Assembly: GCF_003201815.1 (NCBI RefSeq)
Contig: NZ_QJKB01000017.1
Location: forward strand, 1 to 64,000
Length of the DNA stretch: 64,000 nt
Direction: 5' to 3'
Origin: Undibacterium pigrum
Lineage (GTDB): Bacteria > Pseudomonadota > Gammaproteobacteria > Burkholderiales > Burkholderiaceae_D
Part shown: positions 1 to 9,495 of the stretch, in pieces
Layout: each line of letters opens with the position of its first letter
How positions within the stretch are numbered: the stretch's first letter is position 1
Position numbers and translations under genes: made by a program
Notes under the pieces: generated by a model
Seen by the model: only the letters and a program-made list of their open reading frames with translations
Databases searched by the model: none
What the model was told of the DNA's origin: nothing

Positions 1-104
<104 letters not shown>

Positions 105-170
105 TCAAAAAGAACGATTTATCAACAATAGAAAACCTACCCCGGCATGGGGCAGGCCTTTGATTCTTTA

Positions 171-2276
171 TTACTTAGCCTTGGATGTGACGATAGCGTC
201 AATCACGTTCTTAGGTGCTTCAGAGTAGTGCTTGAATTCCATGGAATACGTTGCACGACCTTGTGTAGCAGAACGCAGGGATGTGGAGTAACCAAACATC
301 TCAGACAAAGGCACTTCAGCTTTGATGATCTTGCCACCGCCGCCAGCGATTTCATCCATACCTTGAACCATACCGCGACGTGAAGACAGATCACCCATGA
401 CTGTACCAGCGTAGTCTTCAGGTGTTTCTACTTCAACAGCCATCATTGGTTCCAGGATAACTGGGCTTGCTTTACGGCAGCCATCTTTGAACGCCATCGA
501 ACCCGCCATACGGAAGGCGTTTTCGTTGGAGTCAACGTCATGGTAGGAACCGAAGAACAATGTGACTTTAACGTCAACAACTGGGTAGCCAGCCAACACA
601 CCGGAAGTCAGTGTTTCGCGAACACCTTTTTCAACTGCAGGGATGTATTCGCGTGGAACTGTACCGCCTTTGATCGCGTCAACGAATTCAAAGCCTTTAC
701 CTGGTTCTTGCGGTTCGATCTTCAGAACAACGTGACCGTACTGACCACGACCACCGGATTGCTTAACGAATTTACCTTCGATTTCTTCGCAAGTTTTGCG
801 GATAGTTTCGCGGTAAGCAACTTGTGGTTTACCCACTGTCGCTTCAACGTTGAATTCACGCTTCATACGGTCAACGATAATATCCAGATGCAACTCGCCC
901 ATACCGGCGATAATTGTCTGACCAGATTCTTCGTCAGTACGTACGCGGAAAGATGGATCTTCAGCGGCCAGACGGTTCAATGCCAGACCCATTTTTTCCT
1001 GGTCAGCTTTGGTTTTTGGTTCTACAGCCTGAGAAATAACTGGCTCTGGGAATATCATGCGTTCCAGAACAACGATAGCTTTTTCGTCACACAGCGTATC
1101 ACCAGTCGTTGTGTCTTTCAGACCAACCACAGCAGCGATATCACCCGCCATCATTTCTTTGATTTCTTCACGTTGGTTCGCGTGCATTTGAACCAGACGG
1201 CCGATACGTTCTTTTTTCTCTTTAACAGAGTTGTAAACGCTGTCGCCAGAATTCAAAGTACCGGAGTAGCAACGGATAAAGCACAATTGACCAACGAATG
1301 GATCAGTTGCGATTTTGAATGCCAGAGCAGAGAATTTCTCTGTATCTTCAGCTTTACGGACAACTGGCTCGTCATCTTCGTTCACACCAGGAACTGGTGG
1401 GATGTCCAATGGGGATGGCAGGTATTCAACAACCGCATCCAACATCGCCTGAACGCCTTTGTTCTTAAATGCAGTACCGCACATCATAGGAACGATTTCA
1501 GAAGCGATAGTACGTTGACGCAAAGCAGATTTGATTTCGGCTTCAGTCAAATCACCTTCTTCAAGGTATTTGTTCATCAGCTCTTCACTGGCTTCAGCAG
1601 CTGCTTCAACCATGTTTTCACGCCACTTTTGTGCGTCAGCCAACAGGTTTTCAGGGATATCACGGTATTCAAATTTCATACCTTGAGATGCTGCATCCCA
1701 AATGATCGCTTTCATCTTGACCAAATCGATAACGCCTTCGAACAGGTCTTCAGCACCGATAGGTACTTGCAGAGGAACTGGGTTGGCTTTCAGACGTGCA
1801 CGCATTTGATCGTACACTTTGAAGAAGTTCGCGCCAGTACGGTCCATCTTGTTGACGAATGCCAGACGTGGGACTTTGTACTTGTTAGCCTGACGCCATA
1901 CGGTTTCAGACTGAGGCTGAACGCCACCTACTGCACAGTAAACCATGCAGGCGCCATCCAGAACACGCATGGAACGCTCAACTTCAATAGTGAAGTCAAC
2001 GTGGCCTGGTGTATCGATGATATTGATGTGATGTTCTGGGAAGTTGTTCGCCATGCCCTTCCAGAAACATGTCGTCGCAGCAGAAGTAATGGTAATACCA
2101 CGTTCCTGCTCTTGCTCCATCCAGTCCATGGTAGCCGCGCCATCATGCACTTCACCAATTTTGTGGTTTACACCTGTGTAAAACAGTACGCGTTCTGTCG
2201 TTGTTGTTTTACCGGCATCAATGTGAGCAGAAATACCGATATTGCGGTAGCGCTCAATGGGGGTCTTACGGGCCAT
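171..2276 (-). CDS. fusA: Elongation factor G
   Basis: This 701-residue protein is the ribosomal translocase GTPase. The G1 motif AHIDAGKTT lies near residue 17, followed by DTPGHVDF and NKMD, and then the domain II-V architecture of full-length EF-G. The length is normal for the family. The start [14 protein letters not shown] is supported by an AGGA ribosome binding site six bases upstream. The gene lies between rpsG and tuf in the minus-strand str operon. The very long open frame on the opposite strand is a codon-bias shadow. Confidence 0.98.
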   Translation of the reverse strand: MARKTPIERYRNIGISAHIDAGKTTTTERVLFYTGVNHKIGEVHDGAATMDWMEQEQERGITITSAATTCFWKGMANNFPEHHINIIDTPGHVDFTIEVERSMRVLDGACMVYCAVGGVQPQSETVWRQANKYKVPRLAFVNKMDRTGANFFKVYDQMRARLKANPVPLQVPIGAEDLFEGVIDLVKMKAIIWDAASQGMKFEYRDIPENLLADAQKWRENMVEAAAEASEELMNKYLEEGDLTEAEIKSALRQRTIASEIVPMMCGTAFKNKGVQAMLDAVVEYLPSPLDIPPVPGVNEDDEPVVRKAEDTEKFSALAFKIATDPFVGQLCFIRCYSGTLNSGDSVYNSVKEKKERIGRLVQMHANQREEIKEMMAGDIAAVVGLKDTTTGDTLCDEKAIVVLERMIFPEPVISQAVEPKTKADQEKMGLALNRLAAEDPSFRVRTDEESGQTIIAGMGELHLDIIVDRMKREFNVEATVGKPQVAYRETIRKTCEEIEGKFVKQSGGRGQYGHVVLKIEPQEPGKGFEFVDAIKGGTVPREYIPAVEKGVRETLTSGVLAGYPVVDVKVTLFFGSYHDVDSNENAFRMAGSMAFKDGCRKASPVILEPMMAVEVETPEDYAGTVMGDLSSRRGMVQGMDEIAGGGGKIIKAEVPLSEMFGYSTSLRSATQGRATYSMEFKHYSEAPKNVIDAIVTSKAK

Positions 2277-2310
2277 AGCTAATCCTAAATCTTTTAATGG
2301 ACAAAACCGA

Positions 2311-2335
2311 GCGCATTTTTTTACAAAAATCGCGC
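2311..2335 (-). other. Possible intercistronic hairpin between rpsG and fusA
   Basis: GCGC arms flank complementary A and T tracts with one bulged base, in the 128-nt gap between rpsG and fusA. On the minus strand this can fold into a stem-loop. It could modulate read-through or mRNA processing within the str operon, but no function is demonstrated and the pairing is AT-rich. Confidence 0.25.
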
Positions 2336-2404
2336 CCGGCCTGATTCAAAATACTTGCCAGAGCCATTGCATTAAAAACATACAACAGCTCCTTACTCTT
2401 ACTC

Positions 2405-2875
2405 TTAGAAGCGGAAGTGAGAGAAGGCCTTGTTGGCTTCAGCCATACGATGGACTTCATCACGTTTCTTCATTGCGCCGCCGCGGCCTTCTGCGGCTTC
2501 CATCAACTCACCACCCAAACGTTGTGGCATGGATTTTTCGCTACGCTTGTTAGCGGCTTCACGCAACCAACGCATAGACAAAGCCAGACGACGAACCGGA
2601 CGCACTTCTACAGGCACCTGGTAGTTCGCGCCACCAACACGGCGGGACTTAACCTCAACCAGTGGTTTGGCGTTGCTGATTGCCAGCGCAAACACTTCCA
2701 AAGGATCTTTACCAGATTTTTGTTGGATGTGATCGAATGCGCCGTAGATGATGCCTTCAGCAACAGATTTCTTGCCGGACAACATCAAAACGTTTACAAA
2801 TTTTGCTACTTCTACATTACCGAATTTTGGATCCGGCAGTACGTCCCGTTTCGGGACCTCACGACGACGTGGCAT
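2405..2875 (-). CDS. rpsG: 30S ribosomal protein S7
   Basis: The 156-residue protein starts [20 protein letters not shown], the classic S7 N-terminus, and ends with the family-typical helix around KAFSHFRF. S7 binds the 3' major domain of 16S rRNA and nucleates assembly of the 30S head. I chose the ATG at the MPRRREV position because an AAGGAA ribosome binding site sits six bases before it; an in-frame upstream ATG would add only five residues with no family support. It is the second gene of the str operon. Confidence 0.97.
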   Translation of the reverse strand: MPRRREVPKRDVLPDPKFGNVEVAKFVNVLMLSGKKSVAEGIIYGAFDHIQQKSGKDPLEVFALAISNAKPLVEVKSRRVGGANYQVPVEVRPVRRLALSMRWLREAANKRSEKSMPQRLGGELMEAAEGRGGAMKKRDEVHRMAEANKAFSHFRF

Positions 2876-3020
2876 TTCAATTCCTTTCAATCTTCAGTTG
2901 AGCACAAAGCAACATTTTGCTTCACGCTCGCGACAGGCCATCATAACCGGTCACTTACTCGGCTCATTTCCAAACCGACACTGATCCGCAATAGCTTACG
3001 GAGATTAAATTACGAGATAA

Positions 3021-3404
3021 TTACTTCTTAACTGCCTTAGCACGCTTAGCACCATATTTGGAGCGAGCTTGCTTACGGTCTTTAACGCCTTGAGTATCCA
3101 AAGCACCGCGAACCATATGGTAACGAACACCTGGCAAATCCTTTACACGACCACCGCGCAGCAATACCACGCTATGTTCTTGCAAGTTATGGCCTTCACC
3201 GCCAATGTACGAAATAACTTCGAAACCATTAGTCAGGCGAACTTTGGCAACTTTACGCAAAGCCGAGTTAGGCTTTTTTGGAGTTGTCGTATAAACGCGG
3301 GTGCAAACGCCACGTTTTTGCGGGCTGTTTTCCAGCGCCGGCGATTTGCTTTTCACACGTGCAGAAACACGTGGTTGGCGAATCAGTTGATTGATGGTTG
3401 GCAT
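3021..3404 (-). CDS. rpsL: 30S ribosomal protein S12
   Basis: The 127-residue S12 protein begins [12 protein letters not shown]. It functions in the decoding centre of the small subunit. The loop [12 protein letters not shown] has lysine at residue 43 and the loop around [10 protein letters not shown] has lysine at residue 88. These are the wild-type residues at the positions where streptomycin-resistance substitutions occur, so no such substitution is visible. The gene leads the str operon (rpsL-rpsG-fusA-tuf), with a promoter about 200 nt upstream. An upstream in-frame ATG would add 12 residues but has no family support. Confidence 0.97.
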   Translation of the reverse strand: MPTINQLIRQPRVSARVKSKSPALENSPQKRGVCTRVYTTTPKKPNSALRKVAKVRLTNGFEVISYIGGEGHNLQEHSVVLLRGGRVKDLPGVRYHMVRGALDTQGVKDRKQARSKYGAKRAKAVKK

Positions 3405-3924
3405 CGTTTTTAATCCAACAAAATACAACGTTAAACACAAACCCGGAAACGGTTGCCCGGGAACTTAAAATCATTTTTCGGCCTGAATCCTCAGACCAAC
3501 CCGACTCAGCCACCTGCTTTTGCCTGCTTTTTAAGCATTGTCTACCTGATAAAACCGGGCAAAACAAGAATAGCAAATGCAAACCCAAAATCGAGAACTC
3601 GCAATTTTATGTCGCTTCGCACAAGCGTGTCAACGCTTTTTATTTCTACAATTCAAGCGCTTAGCGTATTTCGCGACGGAATGGACGGCCTTTCAGAGTA
3701 GAGAATTTCGGGGAAAAATCAAGGTTTACCCATGGCCGCCAGCGAATACATAGGCGGCTAAAAAGCAAAATATGCTTAAATCCCAAATTAGGTCCGCCCG
3801 GGCGAGGTAAATCATTTACTATTTACGCCCTTAAACGCCAGCTCGCTGCAAGCCCGGGACATCCTTGACGGAGCCAGACTTTGCACAGCTCAGCCACCAA
3901 CCAAGTTGCAAGTAAGCAAACACA
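3405..3924. other. Intergenic region between rpsL and the phosphoethanolamine transferase
   Basis: This 520-base divergent gap contains the predicted str promoter and rpsL leader on the minus strand. A short GCCGCC/GGCGGC inverted repeat lies near 3734-3760. The right-hand part should contain the promoter of the plus-strand transferase gene, but I could not identify convincing -35 and -10 boxes there. No additional gene is evident. Confidence 0.5.
3604..3633 (-). promoter_or_regulatory. Predicted sigma-70 promoter of the str operon
   Basis: On the minus strand a perfect -35 hexamer TTGACA (3633-3628) is followed after 18 bases by a -10 hexamer TAAAAT (3609-3604, five of six consensus bases). 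Transcription would start near 3597 and give a leader of roughly 190 nt before rpsL. The position and orientation fit the first gene of the str operon. Confidence 0.6.
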
Positions 3925-5835
3925 ATGCCAGTCCAGTTTCGTCCAGCCTCACTGTATCTCTCTATTTATCTGTTCAGCAGTTACCTGCTGATTTCCGCTT
4001 TGCCATTTTTCCCGCTGCTGCAAGGGCAGACTGTGGAAAAGCCCTGGCATTTGCTGGTAATGGAGCTGGTGTCCTGGCTGGGTTTCTGGGCCTTGCTGCA
4101 AAGACCACGCTGGTTTCATTATTTGCTATTGCCGGCATTCTTCGCTGTGCCCATAGAAATCTACCTGCGCTTGTATTTTGGACAAGGTATTTCTACCCAC
4201 CATCTTGGCATCATGGTGGAGACCAGTCCCAAGGAGGCGATGGAATTCCTGGGCAATAAAGTCTGGCTATTATTATTACTGGTGGTAGCGGTGACTGCCT
4301 GGTGGTGGAGTCTGTTGCGCATCGCCCGCAGTCATACCCATTTTCACTGGACGCATCGTTCACGCTGGCTGGTGCTGTCGCTGTTCGCCATGGGAGTGGC
4401 AACCTGGACGTACGGAGAACACATTGGTGTTGCCAAGGCAGCAGCTTCGGCCAGTAGCAGTGCGGCCTCAGGCTCAAGTTCAGCAGAGGAAGATGAAGAG
4501 GAGGAAGCCAGCGCTTCCGCAGAGGCAAGTTCTGCCAGTGCTAGTGCATCAGCAACATCAGCAGATACCCTGAGTCGCTGGCGCAGCAGCCTGAAAAAAC
4601 ATTTGCCGCCACTGCCGCACTGGGCCAGGATTCCTTACGACGAAGAGACTTATATACGTACCTGGCCATTTGGTCTGGTCTTGCGTGCCAATGATTTCTG
4701 GATAGAACGCGATTACCTGGCCAAGCTGTCAGAGAAAAGCCGTGCTTTCCGCTTCCAGGCGCATCTGGATGGCAATCCTGAAACGCCGCAAACCATCATC
4801 ATGGTGATAGGCGAATCTTCGCGCTTTGACCGCTGGAGTCTGAATGGCTATGAGCGCGAGACCAATCCCCTGCTGAAGAAAGAAAGCAATCTGGTCAGTT
4901 TCAGTGATGTGGTGACTGCCGTGTCTGCCACGCGTTTGTCGGTACCCATCATCGTCTCGCGCAAACCGGCGGCACAAAGCCTGAAGGCCGGATTTTCTGA
5001 AAAGTCATTTCTGACCGCCTTCAAGGAAGCAGGCTTCAAGACTTACTGGCTGTCGAATCAAATGAGCTTTGGTCAGTTTGACACGCCAACCTCGGTGTTC
5101 GCCAAGGAAGCTGATGTCACCCAGTTTTTAAATCTGGGTGGCTTTACCAATAACTCCAATCTTGACCAGGTCTTGCTGGAGCCTATGGCAAATGCCATGC
5201 GCGATGCAGCACCGAAAAAACTGATCGTCCTGCATACCCTGGGCAATCACTGGAATTACAGCCACCGTCATCCACAATCATTTGATCACTGGAAGCCATC
5301 GCTGTATGGCGTCGTCAACCCCGCCTATACTGACCTGAAGAACAAGCAGGCATTGAACAATAGCTATGACAATTCCATTTTGTATACAGACTGGATGCTG
5401 TCAGAAGTCATACAAAAACTGAAAACCAGTTCGCAAATCACGTCCTTATTCTATATATCTGACCATGGCCAGACTTTATATGACGGCACTTGCAACCTGG
5501 CTTTCCATGGCCACAATACCCAGTATGAATTCCATGTTCCGGCTTTCATGTGGTATTCCGATGCCTATCAGGAACACTTTCCGGACAAGATAGTGCAACT
5601 GCGTCTGCACCAGAAAGCCAGACTGTCGACAGAAAACGTCTTCCATAGCTTGCTGGACATGGCCAATATTCGCTATCCCGATGAAAAACTGGAGTGGAGC
5701 ATACTCAGCAAACAACTCAAAACCCATACCCGCTACGTCGATAGTTATGGCTGGACCAATTATGACAATGCCACCCTGAAAGGGGATTGCCGCGAAGTCA
5801 TGGATAAAAAAACACCATTAGTACAAGAAAAATAG
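3925..5835 (+). CDS. Phosphoethanolamine transferase, EptA/EptC-like membrane sulfatase-fold enzyme
   Basis: This 636-residue protein has about five N-terminal membrane segments (residues 10-165), then a Ser/Ala/Glu-rich linker (about 170-214), then a periplasmic alkaline-phosphatase/sulfatase-fold domain. Visible catalytic elements are GESSRFDRWSLNGYERETN (E297, presumed nucleophile S298), SDHGQ and HGHNT, which fit the metal ligands and catalytic region of lipid A or LPS-core phosphoethanolamine transferases. In most EptA proteins the nucleophile is threonine (GETSR), so serine here is a deviation that also occurs in other branches of the family. Such enzymes modify LPS and can reduce binding of cationic peptides. 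The exact acceptor cannot be read from sequence. The ribosome binding site is weak. Confidence 0.85.
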   Translation: MPVQFRPASLYLSIYLFSSYLLISALPFFPLLQGQTVEKPWHLLVMELVSWLGFWALLQRPRWFHYLLLPAFFAVPIEIYLRLYFGQGISTHHLGIMVETSPKEAMEFLGNKVWLLLLLVVAVTAWWWSLLRIARSHTHFHWTHRSRWLVLSLFAMGVATWTYGEHIGVAKAAASASSSAASGSSSAEEDEEEEASASAEASSASASASATSADTLSRWRSSLKKHLPPLPHWARIPYDEETYIRTWPFGLVLRANDFWIERDYLAKLSEKSRAFRFQAHLDGNPETPQTIIMVIGESSRFDRWSLNGYERETNPLLKKESNLVSFSDVVTAVSATRLSVPIIVSRKPAAQSLKAGFSEKSFLTAFKEAGFKTYWLSNQMSFGQFDTPTSVFAKEADVTQFLNLGGFTNNSNLDQVLLEPMANAMRDAAPKKLIVLHTLGNHWNYSHRHPQSFDHWKPSLYGVVNPAYTDLKNKQALNNSYDNSILYTDWMLSEVIQKLKTSSQITSLFYISDHGQTLYDGTCNLAFHGHNTQYEFHVPAFMWYSDAYQEHFPDKIVQLRLHQKARLSTENVFHSLLDMANIRYPDEKLEWSILSKQLKTHTRYVDSYGWTNYDNATLKGDCREVMDKKTPLVQEK

Positions 5836-5866
5836 GCGTCAGGTATCAGATTCTTATACCCGGTGA

Positions 5867-7045
5867 ATGCAAGGATGCTTGATTGCAGTAAAAGCACTTT
5901 CTCACTTACACTTGCGGAATATGCCTCAAGAGATCGCGCCCACCCTGCAGTTCAGCCATCAGCCACAGCCCAGCGTTATCGTCGCTGGCTCCTGGCTGGT
6001 GCATGCCTTATCCCCGCAAGCCACCATGCACGACATCAGTGCCCAGCTAAACCAGGCTGCGACACGACCTGAGTTGCACTGGGATTTAAGCCAGGTGACT
6101 ACCCTGGACCATATAGGTGCACAAATGCTGTGGCGCGCCTGGGGCAGGCAAAGACCAAAATATGTCAGCATACAGCCCGCCCATGAAGGCCTGTTTGCGC
6201 GCCTGGAAGCAGTCAGCAAGATCCTTGTGCCAGGCCCGCCCAAACCACGGCTGACGCGTACCATGCAACTGGGCGCAAAGATGCTGGGTTTAATCCAGCA
6301 TCTGTATAGCTTTACTGCCCTGCTCGGCCAGTTGATGCTGGATTTATTCCGCTTTGTGCGCCATCCCATGAAAGCGCCGTGGAAAGAATTGTCAGCCAAT
6401 GTCTATCACACTGGCGCCCAGGCACTGGGTATCACTGCCCTGGTCGGTATCCTGATCGGTGTTGTGCTGTCTTATTTGTCGGCCCAGCAATTGCGCACCT
6501 TTGGTGGTGATCTCTATATAGTTAACATCCTGGGCATGAGTATCATCCGCGAACTTGGCCCCATGCTGGCTGCCATTCTGGTTGCCGGGCGTTCTGGTTC
6601 TGCCATCACGGCACAACTAGGCGTCATGCGGGTGACGGAAGAACTTGATGCCATGCGCGTCATGGGCATACCACATGGTTTCCGCCTGATCATGCCCAAG
6701 GTGCTGGCACTGGCGATTGCCATGCCCCTGCTGGTGATCTGGACAGATATCATGGCCCTGGCAGGCGGCATGATTTCGGCACAGGCTTTGCTGGGTATGT
6801 CACCAGAGTTTTTTATCTATAAATTACCAGAAGCCGTACCCCTCATTAATTTCTGGATAGGTCTGTCCAAGGGTGTGACCTTTGGCATACTGATCGCCCT
6901 GATTGCCTGTCATTATGGCTTGCGCATAGAACCAAATACCGAAAGCCTGGGGCGTGGCACCACCAGTTCTGTGGTCGTGGCGATTACTGTGGTGATTATT
7001 GCCGATGCCATTTATGCCATCGTTTTCAGCAAGGCAGGTTACTGA
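5867..7045 (+). CDS. mlaE: MlaE-family lipid ABC transporter permease with N-terminal STAS domain
   Basis: The 392-residue protein joins an N-terminal STAS/MlaB-like domain (about residues 25-110, with DLSQVTTLDHIGAQ) to an MlaE permease domain with five or six membrane helices (about 150-390). MlaE permeases form the inner-membrane core of phospholipid transport systems that act with an MCE protein. The stop overlaps the ATG of the ATPase gene, indicating coupling. An alternative start at 5921 (MPQEIAPTLQF) would remove 18 residues that look unrelated to STAS domains; the true start is uncertain. The STAS domain is fused here instead of being a separate mlaB gene. Confidence 0.88.
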   Translation: MQGCLIAVKALSHLHLRNMPQEIAPTLQFSHQPQPSVIVAGSWLVHALSPQATMHDISAQLNQAATRPELHWDLSQVTTLDHIGAQMLWRAWGRQRPKYVSIQPAHEGLFARLEAVSKILVPGPPKPRLTRTMQLGAKMLGLIQHLYSFTALLGQLMLDLFRFVRHPMKAPWKELSANVYHTGAQALGITALVGILIGVVLSYLSAQQLRTFGGDLYIVNILGMSIIRELGPMLAAILVAGRSGSAITAQLGVMRVTEELDAMRVMGIPHGFRLIMPKVLALAIAMPLLVIWTDIMALAGGMISAQALLGMSPEFFIYKLPEAVPLINFWIGLSKGVTFGILIALIACHYGLRIEPNTESLGRGTTSSVVVAITVVIIADAIYAIVFSKAGY

Positions 7046-7836
7046 TGGCGGGCGAAAACATCATAGAAATCCGCGATCTGCGCACCCAGTTTGGTCGTGC
7101 CGTAGTGCATGATCAACTGGAGCTGGATGTCAAACGCGGCGAGATCTTGTCCATCGTCGGTGGTTCAGGCTCAGGCAAGACGGTGCTGATGCGGCAAATG
7201 CTGGGGCTGGAAACACCTGCCCGTGGCAGTATCAAGGTATTTGGTGAAGACTTGCATGACCCACAGGCGCGGCATCTGAATTATCTGCGCAAACGCTCTG
7301 GCATGCTGTTCCAGCATGGTGCCCTGTATTCTGCCCTGAGCGTGTTCGACAATGTGGCCCAGCCCATGCGTGAGCTGGGCACCCTGCCAGAAGACCTGAT
7401 CAATGACCTGGTCTACCTGAAGCTGCACATGGTCGACATCGCTTTTGAACATGCGCGCAAGATGCCGGCAGATTTGTCAGGCGGTATGATCAAGCGTATC
7501 GCCCTGGCACGTGCGCTGGCACTTGACCCCGAATTATTATTTCTGGATGAGCCAACGGCAGGGCTGGACCCTGACCGTTCAGACAGTTTTGTTGAGTTGA
7601 TACTATCTCTACACCAGCAATTGCGCCTGACCGTCATCATGGTGACGCATGATCTGGATAGTCTGTTTGCGCTGTCCAACCGGATTGCCGTGCTGGCAGA
7701 AAAGCATGTAGTCACCATAGGGACACCCAGGGAAGTCGTGGCTTACCAGCATCCATTCATACGCAGTTTCTTCCTTGGCGGGCGCGGACAGCGCGCGCTG
7801 GAGGCACTGCCACCACAAACGCATCAGGAAATATAA
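7045..7836 (+). CDS. mlaF: MlaF-type lipid ABC transporter ATPase
   Basis: The 263-residue ATPase has Walker A GGSGSGKT, the signature LSGGMIKRIALARALALD and Walker B LLFLDEPTAGLDP. This composition is typical of MlaF/Ttg2A ATPases that energise MCE lipid transporters. Its ATG overlaps the stop of the upstream permease by one base, and the MCE gene begins three bases after its stop, so the three genes form one transcription unit. Confidence 0.9.
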   Translation: MAGENIIEIRDLRTQFGRAVVHDQLELDVKRGEILSIVGGSGSGKTVLMRQMLGLETPARGSIKVFGEDLHDPQARHLNYLRKRSGMLFQHGALYSALSVFDNVAQPMRELGTLPEDLINDLVYLKLHMVDIAFEHARKMPADLSGGMIKRIALARALALDPELLFLDEPTAGLDPDRSDSFVELILSLHQQLRLTVIMVTHDLDSLFALSNRIAVLAEKHVVTIGTPREVVAYQHPFIRSFFLGGRGQRALEALPPQTHQEI

Positions 7837-7839
7837 GTT

Positions 7840-8781
7840 ATGGAAAACAGATCTCATGCGCTCATGGCCGGTTTCTTCACCATTGCCTTGCTGACACTGA
7901 CCACTGTGCTGGCTATCTGGCTGGGACGGGACAAGATCAAGCGCGTCCCCTACGACGTCGTCACTTCGAACGCCGTCTCCGGCCTGAACTTGCAGGCCGC
8001 CGTGCGCTATAAAGGTATCAAGGTCGGCAATGTCACAGATATCGACTTTGATGAAAAAAACCCGGGGCAAATTATTTTGCGCCTGGAAATCGTGCCTGAT
8101 GCACCAGTCACCAGCTCGACATTCGCCACACTGGGTTACCAGGGTGTTACTGGCATCGCTTTTGTGCAACTCGATGATACTGGCACTTCCAAGCAATTGC
8201 TGACAGCCAGCACTAACCCGGATGCCGTGCCACGCATCCCCATGCGCCCGGGCATGATGCAAAACCTGGAACAGCGCGGCCAGGCCATCCTGGTGCAAAC
8301 TGAAGAACTGACGCGCCGCCTGAACAGCATGCTGGACCCGGCCAACCAAAAATCGCTGATGACTGCGGTAGAAAATTTTGGCCAGGCCTCTGCCGCCTGG
8401 AAAGCACTTCCTGCAAAATTTGAGCCTACTCTGGCGCGCCTGCCTGAACTTGCAGACCAGGCCAAGCTGACCATGGTAGAGGTACGCACGTTAACCGGCA
8501 ATGTCAGCAAGCTCAGCAATAACGTGAATCAACTGGCGACCAGCCTGCAAGCTGATGATGGCCCGCTGGCAAGATTTAATTTGGTGCTGGACAATGTCAG
8601 CAACAGCCTGATACTCGATACCCTGCCCAAGGTACAAAGTGCTGCCGGCGAAGCCAAAGTCAGCCTGCGCTCTTTTGGTCGCTTGTCAGAATCACTCAAG
8701 GAAAGGCCGCAAAGCCTTTTGTTTGGTAACCCCGTCCCTGCACCTGGCCCGGGTGAGCCTGGCTTTGTCGCTCCCAAGTAA
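7840..8781 (+). CDS. mlaD: MCE-domain (MlaD-like) periplasmic lipid-binding protein
   Basis: The 313-residue protein has one N-terminal membrane anchor (residues 8-28) and a single MCE domain (about 38-115, with the SGLNLQAAVRYKGIKVGNV motif), followed by a long helical C-terminal region. MCE proteins form hexameric rings that bind and pass lipids across the periplasm. It is longer than E. coli MlaD because of the helical tail. The neighbours supply the permease, ATPase and lipoprotein parts of the system. No MlaC-like soluble shuttle gene is seen nearby. Confidence 0.88.
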   Translation: MENRSHALMAGFFTIALLTLTTVLAIWLGRDKIKRVPYDVVTSNAVSGLNLQAAVRYKGIKVGNVTDIDFDEKNPGQIILRLEIVPDAPVTSSTFATLGYQGVTGIAFVQLDDTGTSKQLLTASTNPDAVPRIPMRPGMMQNLEQRGQAILVQTEELTRRLNSMLDPANQKSLMTAVENFGQASAAWKALPAKFEPTLARLPELADQAKLTMVEVRTLTGNVSKLSNNVNQLATSLQADDGPLARFNLVLDNVSNSLILDTLPKVQSAAGEAKVSLRSFGRLSESLKERPQSLLFGNPVPAPGPGEPGFVAPK

Positions 8782-8791
8782 AGGAATACGC

Positions 8792-9436
8792 ATGACTTAT
8801 CCGACATTTTTTCAGCGCTTAAGAAACTTAAGCAACTTGAGAAGCACTGGCATGGCAGCATTTTTGCTGATGCTATTGTCAGCCTGCAGCAGCACACCCG
8901 TAGCGCAGCAACTCCAGCAATATGATTTTGGGCCACTGACCTCCAGTACACCGGCACAAGCAGGCCAGACCAAGTTGCAAATCAGTATCGCAGACATAGG
9001 TATCCCTCCCGCACTGGACAGCAATGCCATGCTATACCGCTTGCAATACGACAATGTGCAGCAGCTCAAGGCTTACACCCTGCATCGCTGGAGCATGCCA
9101 CCAGCACAATTGCTGGCGCAAAGGCTGAAAGCCGGTTTGGTCGCGCAGGGGGCAGATGTGCTGGCAAATACCGACGGTGCGGCAAACCTGCCTGTCCTGC
9201 GTCTGGAAGTCGATGAGTTTTCGCAGATTTTCACATCCGCCAGCCAAAGCAATGCACAAATCAGCCTGCGTGCCTCTGTCATCAAGGGACACAAACTGGT
9301 CGCCCAAAGAAGTTTTCAGCAAAAAATAGCGGCAACGACAGCCGATGCACCCGGAGGTGCAAGAGCCATGCGTGAAGCTGCCGACGCCAGTATCATGGAA
9401 ATACAAAGCTGGATCATGAGTTTGCCACTGAAGTAA
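8792..9436 (+). CDS. ABC-type transport auxiliary lipoprotein (PqiC/DUF330-like)
   Basis: This 214-residue protein has a lipoprotein signal with lipobox LSAC at residue 32, followed by the YDFGPL and IPPALDSNAMLYR segments typical of the transport-auxiliary lipoprotein family that accompanies MCE transporters. It probably sits in the outer membrane and completes a periplasm-spanning lipid path. I chose the ATG at 8792, preceded by AAGGAA, because upstream in-frame extension would run into the mlaD frame and lacks the signal peptide. Confidence 0.85.
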   Translation: MTYPTFFQRLRNLSNLRSTGMAAFLLMLLSACSSTPVAQQLQQYDFGPLTSSTPAQAGQTKLQISIADIGIPPALDSNAMLYRLQYDNVQQLKAYTLHRWSMPPAQLLAQRLKAGLVAQGADVLANTDGAANLPVLRLEVDEFSQIFTSASQSNAQISLRASVIKGHKLVAQRSFQQKIAATTADAPGGARAMREAADASIMEIQSWIMSLPLK

Positions 9437-9495
9437 CACCGACTTATCTAGCCAAAATCAAGTCAAAAATTAAGCTGAAAAAACAAGCCGACCTC

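Noticed and set aside
540-2282. A 580-codon open frame on the plus strand opposite fusA
   Set aside because: It is antisense to a highly conserved gene, has no ribosome binding site or family match, and arises from codon bias of fusA.
3925-5835. Transferase as an acquired mcr-type resistance gene
   Set aside because: It has no mobile element next to it, and the Ser-Ala-rich linker and Ser nucleophile differ from MCR proteins; it looks chromosomal.
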